Shown: piece after piece, positions 13,736 to 13,857 of the stretch
Layout of the letters: each line of letters starts with the position of its first letter
Numbering within the stretch: position 1 is the first letter of the stretch
Assembly (NCBI GenBank): GCA_946415665.1
Contig: CAMKTI010000036.1
Span: forward strand, 1-13,857
Direction of reading: 5' to 3'
From: an uncultured Clostridia bacterium
GTDB taxonomy: Bacteria > Bacillota > Clostridia > Lachnospirales > CAMVHY01
Length of the DNA stretch: 13,857 nucleotides
The notes under the pieces: generated by a model
Database searches by the model: none
What the model was told of the DNA's origin: nothing
The model's input: only the letters and a program-made list of their open reading frames with translations
Made by a program: the position numbers and the translations under genes

Positions 13736-13857
13736 ATGAAAAAAAAAACGTATCGTAGATTTGATATAAGTGATGCAAAGTAGAAACTAATAGAACCGCA
13801 CTCGACAGATCAGCCTGGGCAAGATGGAGGCATAGCCAAAGATAATCGGAAGTTTAT
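13736..13857 (+). pseudogene. IS5-family transposase N-terminus, interrupted by a stop, partial at right edge
   Basis: ATG 13736 stands 10 bases after AGGAG. The translation KKKTYRRFDISDAK meets TAG (13781-13783) where the family has Trp (DAxW), then resumes in the same frame as KLIEPHSTDQPGQDGGIAKD and NRKF to the edge. This is the standard N-terminal domain of the IS427/IS1031 group. One base change (TGG to TAG) explains the stop. TATAAT lies at 13698-13703. It supplies the part of the transposase that is missing from the remnant at 1000-1625. Confidence 0.8.

Noticed and set aside
13061..13778. Minus-strand ORFs opposite the EcfA gene
   Set aside because: Phe- and Leu-rich antisense shadows of a Lys-rich coding strand.
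1..13857. tRNA, rRNA or riboswitch
   Set aside because: No cloverleaf, rRNA-like block or known riboswitch core was recognised on either strand; a covariance-model scan was not possible here.

Overview
The window is very AT-rich and its genes point to a low-GC Firmicute of the clostridial type. The evidence is a SpoIID-type lytic transglycosylase, an Rrf2-iscS-iscU operon in the usual clostridial order, an EcfA2-like ATPase, strong AGGAGG ribosome sites and sigma-A style promoters with 17-bp spacers. Decayed genes, transposase fragments and several orphan proteins suggest a genome under reduction, perhaps a host-associated or endosymbiotic lineage. That lifestyle is inference.

Left part (1-5060, all minus strand): a partial orphan gene runs off the left edge from its start at 845. 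Next are a broken IS5-family transposase (about 1000-1625), a 607-residue orphan membrane protein with a repeated tail (1631-3454), a pseudogene (3566-3809), and a two-ORF orphan locus (4024-4943) that looks like one gene split by a frameshift. The pseudogene and the 101-residue ORF are paralogous. They carry near-identical upstream regions, including a 96-bp perfect direct repeat that holds the promoter. The promoter box CTTGACAAATAA (one base different at 3541-3552) precedes every orphan transcription unit here and also the orphan gene at 10934. Most of these leaders contain a palindrome or tandem repeat between the promoter and the ribosome site.

Middle (5133-10724): a SpoIID-family protein on the minus strand, then about 900 bases of decayed coding sequence, then the plus-strand Fe-S operon. 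The operon holds an Rrf2 regulator that appears to start at an ATA codon, a cysteine desulfurase coupled to it by a GTGA overlap, and an IscU scaffold followed by a clear terminator. The desulfurase supplies sulfur and IscU assembles clusters; the Rrf2 protein probably senses clusters and controls the operon. A membrane-anchored DUF1287 protein follows.

Right part (10934-13857): a 606-residue orphan with features of a divergent protein or lipid kinase fold (glycine loop, lysine, DRxxxN, IDND), an EcfA2-like ABC ATPase, and the N-terminus of another IS5-family transposase that is interrupted by a stop codon and runs off the right edge.

The most interesting candidate system is the set of orphan genes sharing one promoter box: the partial gene at 845, the 607-residue protein, the 101/209-residue locus and its pseudogene, and the kinase-like protein. 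They could be a co-expressed, lineage-specific and possibly host-directed set. This rests on promoter similarity and gene architecture only.
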